DNA of 26,400 nucleotides from assembly GCA_038229295.1 (NCBI GenBank), contig JBBROO010000041.1, forward strand, positions 1-26,400, given 5' to 3'. Source of the DNA: JAJPGZ01 sp038229295. Its GTDB lineage: Bacteria; Verrucomicrobiota; Verrucomicrobiia; Chthoniobacterales; UBA10450. The position numbers and the translations under genes are program-made. Shown piece after piece: positions 25,812-26,400 of this stretch (positions within the stretch are counted from its first letter, which is position 1; each line of letters opens with the position of its first letter). The notes beneath the pieces are model-generated. The model had not been told where the DNA came from, ran no database searches, and worked only from the letters and a program-made list of their open reading frames with translations.

Positions 25812-26400
25812 AGTACGATTGGAAGGACGCCGGCGAAGAATGGTCGGGGCCGTGGGGAAACTCAGCGGCGCAATGGTCGGGCGCGATTCTACCGCGCATT
25901 CGTGATTGTCTTCCGGCCAGGACGATTCTCGAAATCGGATGCGGGTTTGGACGTTGGACCAATTTCCTGAAGGAGCACGGCGAGACTTTGTGGGCGATCG
26001 ATCGTCTGGAGGAATGCGTGGAGGCATGTCGTAAGCGCTTTGCGGACGACGCGCGCGTAAGAGTCCACGGCAACGACGGACGTTCATTGTCGATCTTGCC
26101 GGATGAGTCGATCGATTTCGTTTTCAGTTTTGATTCGTTCGTTCACGTGAAACGGGAAGCGCTCGAAGCGTATCTGCGGCAGTTAGGCACGAAATTGAAA
26201 CGCGGCGGCAAAGGTTTCTTCCACCACTCGAATCTCGGCGCGTATGCGAATTCGGCCCGCGAGCGCCTGCCGCGGCCGCTGCGGAAATTATTTCGGAAAA
26301 TCAAACTGCTCGATTGGGAACATCATCGCACGCCCACGATGAGCGCGGAATTATTTCGCGAGCTGTGCGCGCAAAACGGTTTGCATTGTGTCCGCCAGGA
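25808..26400 (+). CDS. Class I SAM-dependent methyltransferase (partial, cut by window end)
   Basis: From ATG 25808 an open frame runs to the window edge (197 complete codons, no stop). Motif I (ILEIGCGFGRWTNFL) is followed by the acidic end of beta-2 (LWAIDRLEECVEACR), motif II (SIDFVFSFDSFVHVK) and the LKRGGKGFFHHSN strand, all of a Rossmann-like class I methyltransferase. The start overlaps the preceding GT-C stop by 4 bp, so it belongs to that operon, and a sugar or lipid methylation role in surface glycan synthesis is inferred. TGTCGATCTT lies at 26089. Confidence 0.88.
   Translation, partial: MKYDWKDAGEEWSGPWGNSAAQWSGAILPRIRDCLPARTILEIGCGFGRWTNFLKEHGETLWAIDRLEECVEACRKRFADDARVRVHGNDGRSLSILPDESIDFVFSFDSFVHVKREALEAYLRQLGTKLKRGGKGFFHHSNLGAYANSARERLPRPLRKLFRKIKLLDWEHHRTPTMSAELFRELCAQNGLHCVRQ

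Overview
The window is a gene-dense, moderately GC-rich bacterial chromosome segment. It most resembles a soil Verrucomicrobiota genome of the Chthoniobacter/Udaeobacter kind. That placement is inferred from protein families: dockerin-like C-terminal tails ending in KSKSGTALP, a CSLREA beta-helix protein, DUF1573 next to MauE, a GxxExxY protein, an Agl23-like GT-C protein and a GH63 glucosidase. No rRNA or other phylogenetic marker is present to confirm it.

Layout. 1-700: an uncharacterised small ORF and repeat-rich spacer. 709-4611: a leftward pair of polytopic GT-C membrane proteins, with a GxxExxY gene upstream that is flanked by repeats. 4698-5687: rmlB (dTDP-glucose 4,6-dehydratase). 5725-7714: an accessory patch with a broken phd-vapC toxin-antitoxin module, a small RYDNAHG-motif gene, and an orphan copy of the dockerin-like tail. 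7798-9846: a secreted subtilisin carrying the same tail. 9887-12334: a tightly coupled operon rmlD - DUF1573 - rhodanese - MauE. 12437-13570: a cytoplasmic histidine kinase with an RsbRD-type N-terminus. 13754-17098: a small unknown gene, a GYF_2 protein and a GH63-like glucosidase carrying an apparent in-frame hairpin-repeat insertion. 17194-20325: a 1,043-residue secreted beta-helix protein with the same tail. 20346-22137: guaA and a small lipoprotein. 22202-22774: aat. 22838-22910: tRNA-Phe(GAA). 22921-26400: two more GT-C membrane proteins and a methyltransferase cut by the window edge.

Taken together the content points to cell-surface work: dTDP-rhamnose synthesis (rmlB, rmlD; rmlA and rmlC are not in the window), four multi-pass GT-C proteins of the type that use lipid-linked sugars, and large exported proteins sharing one C-terminal module. 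Housekeeping genes (guaA, aat, tRNA-Phe) are interspersed.

The most striking signal is not a gene. The decamer TGTCGATCTT (consensus WTGTCGATCTTG) occurs about 32 times, plus one copy differing at the first base, against about 0.05 expected by chance. It lies on both strands, in several different reading frames of unrelated genes and in three intergenic gaps. It is absent from 5461-8087, which contains the accessory patch. It behaves like a DNA-uptake-sequence or HIP1-type genome-wide word. A second, weaker word, GTTAGGC, occurs about 22 times.
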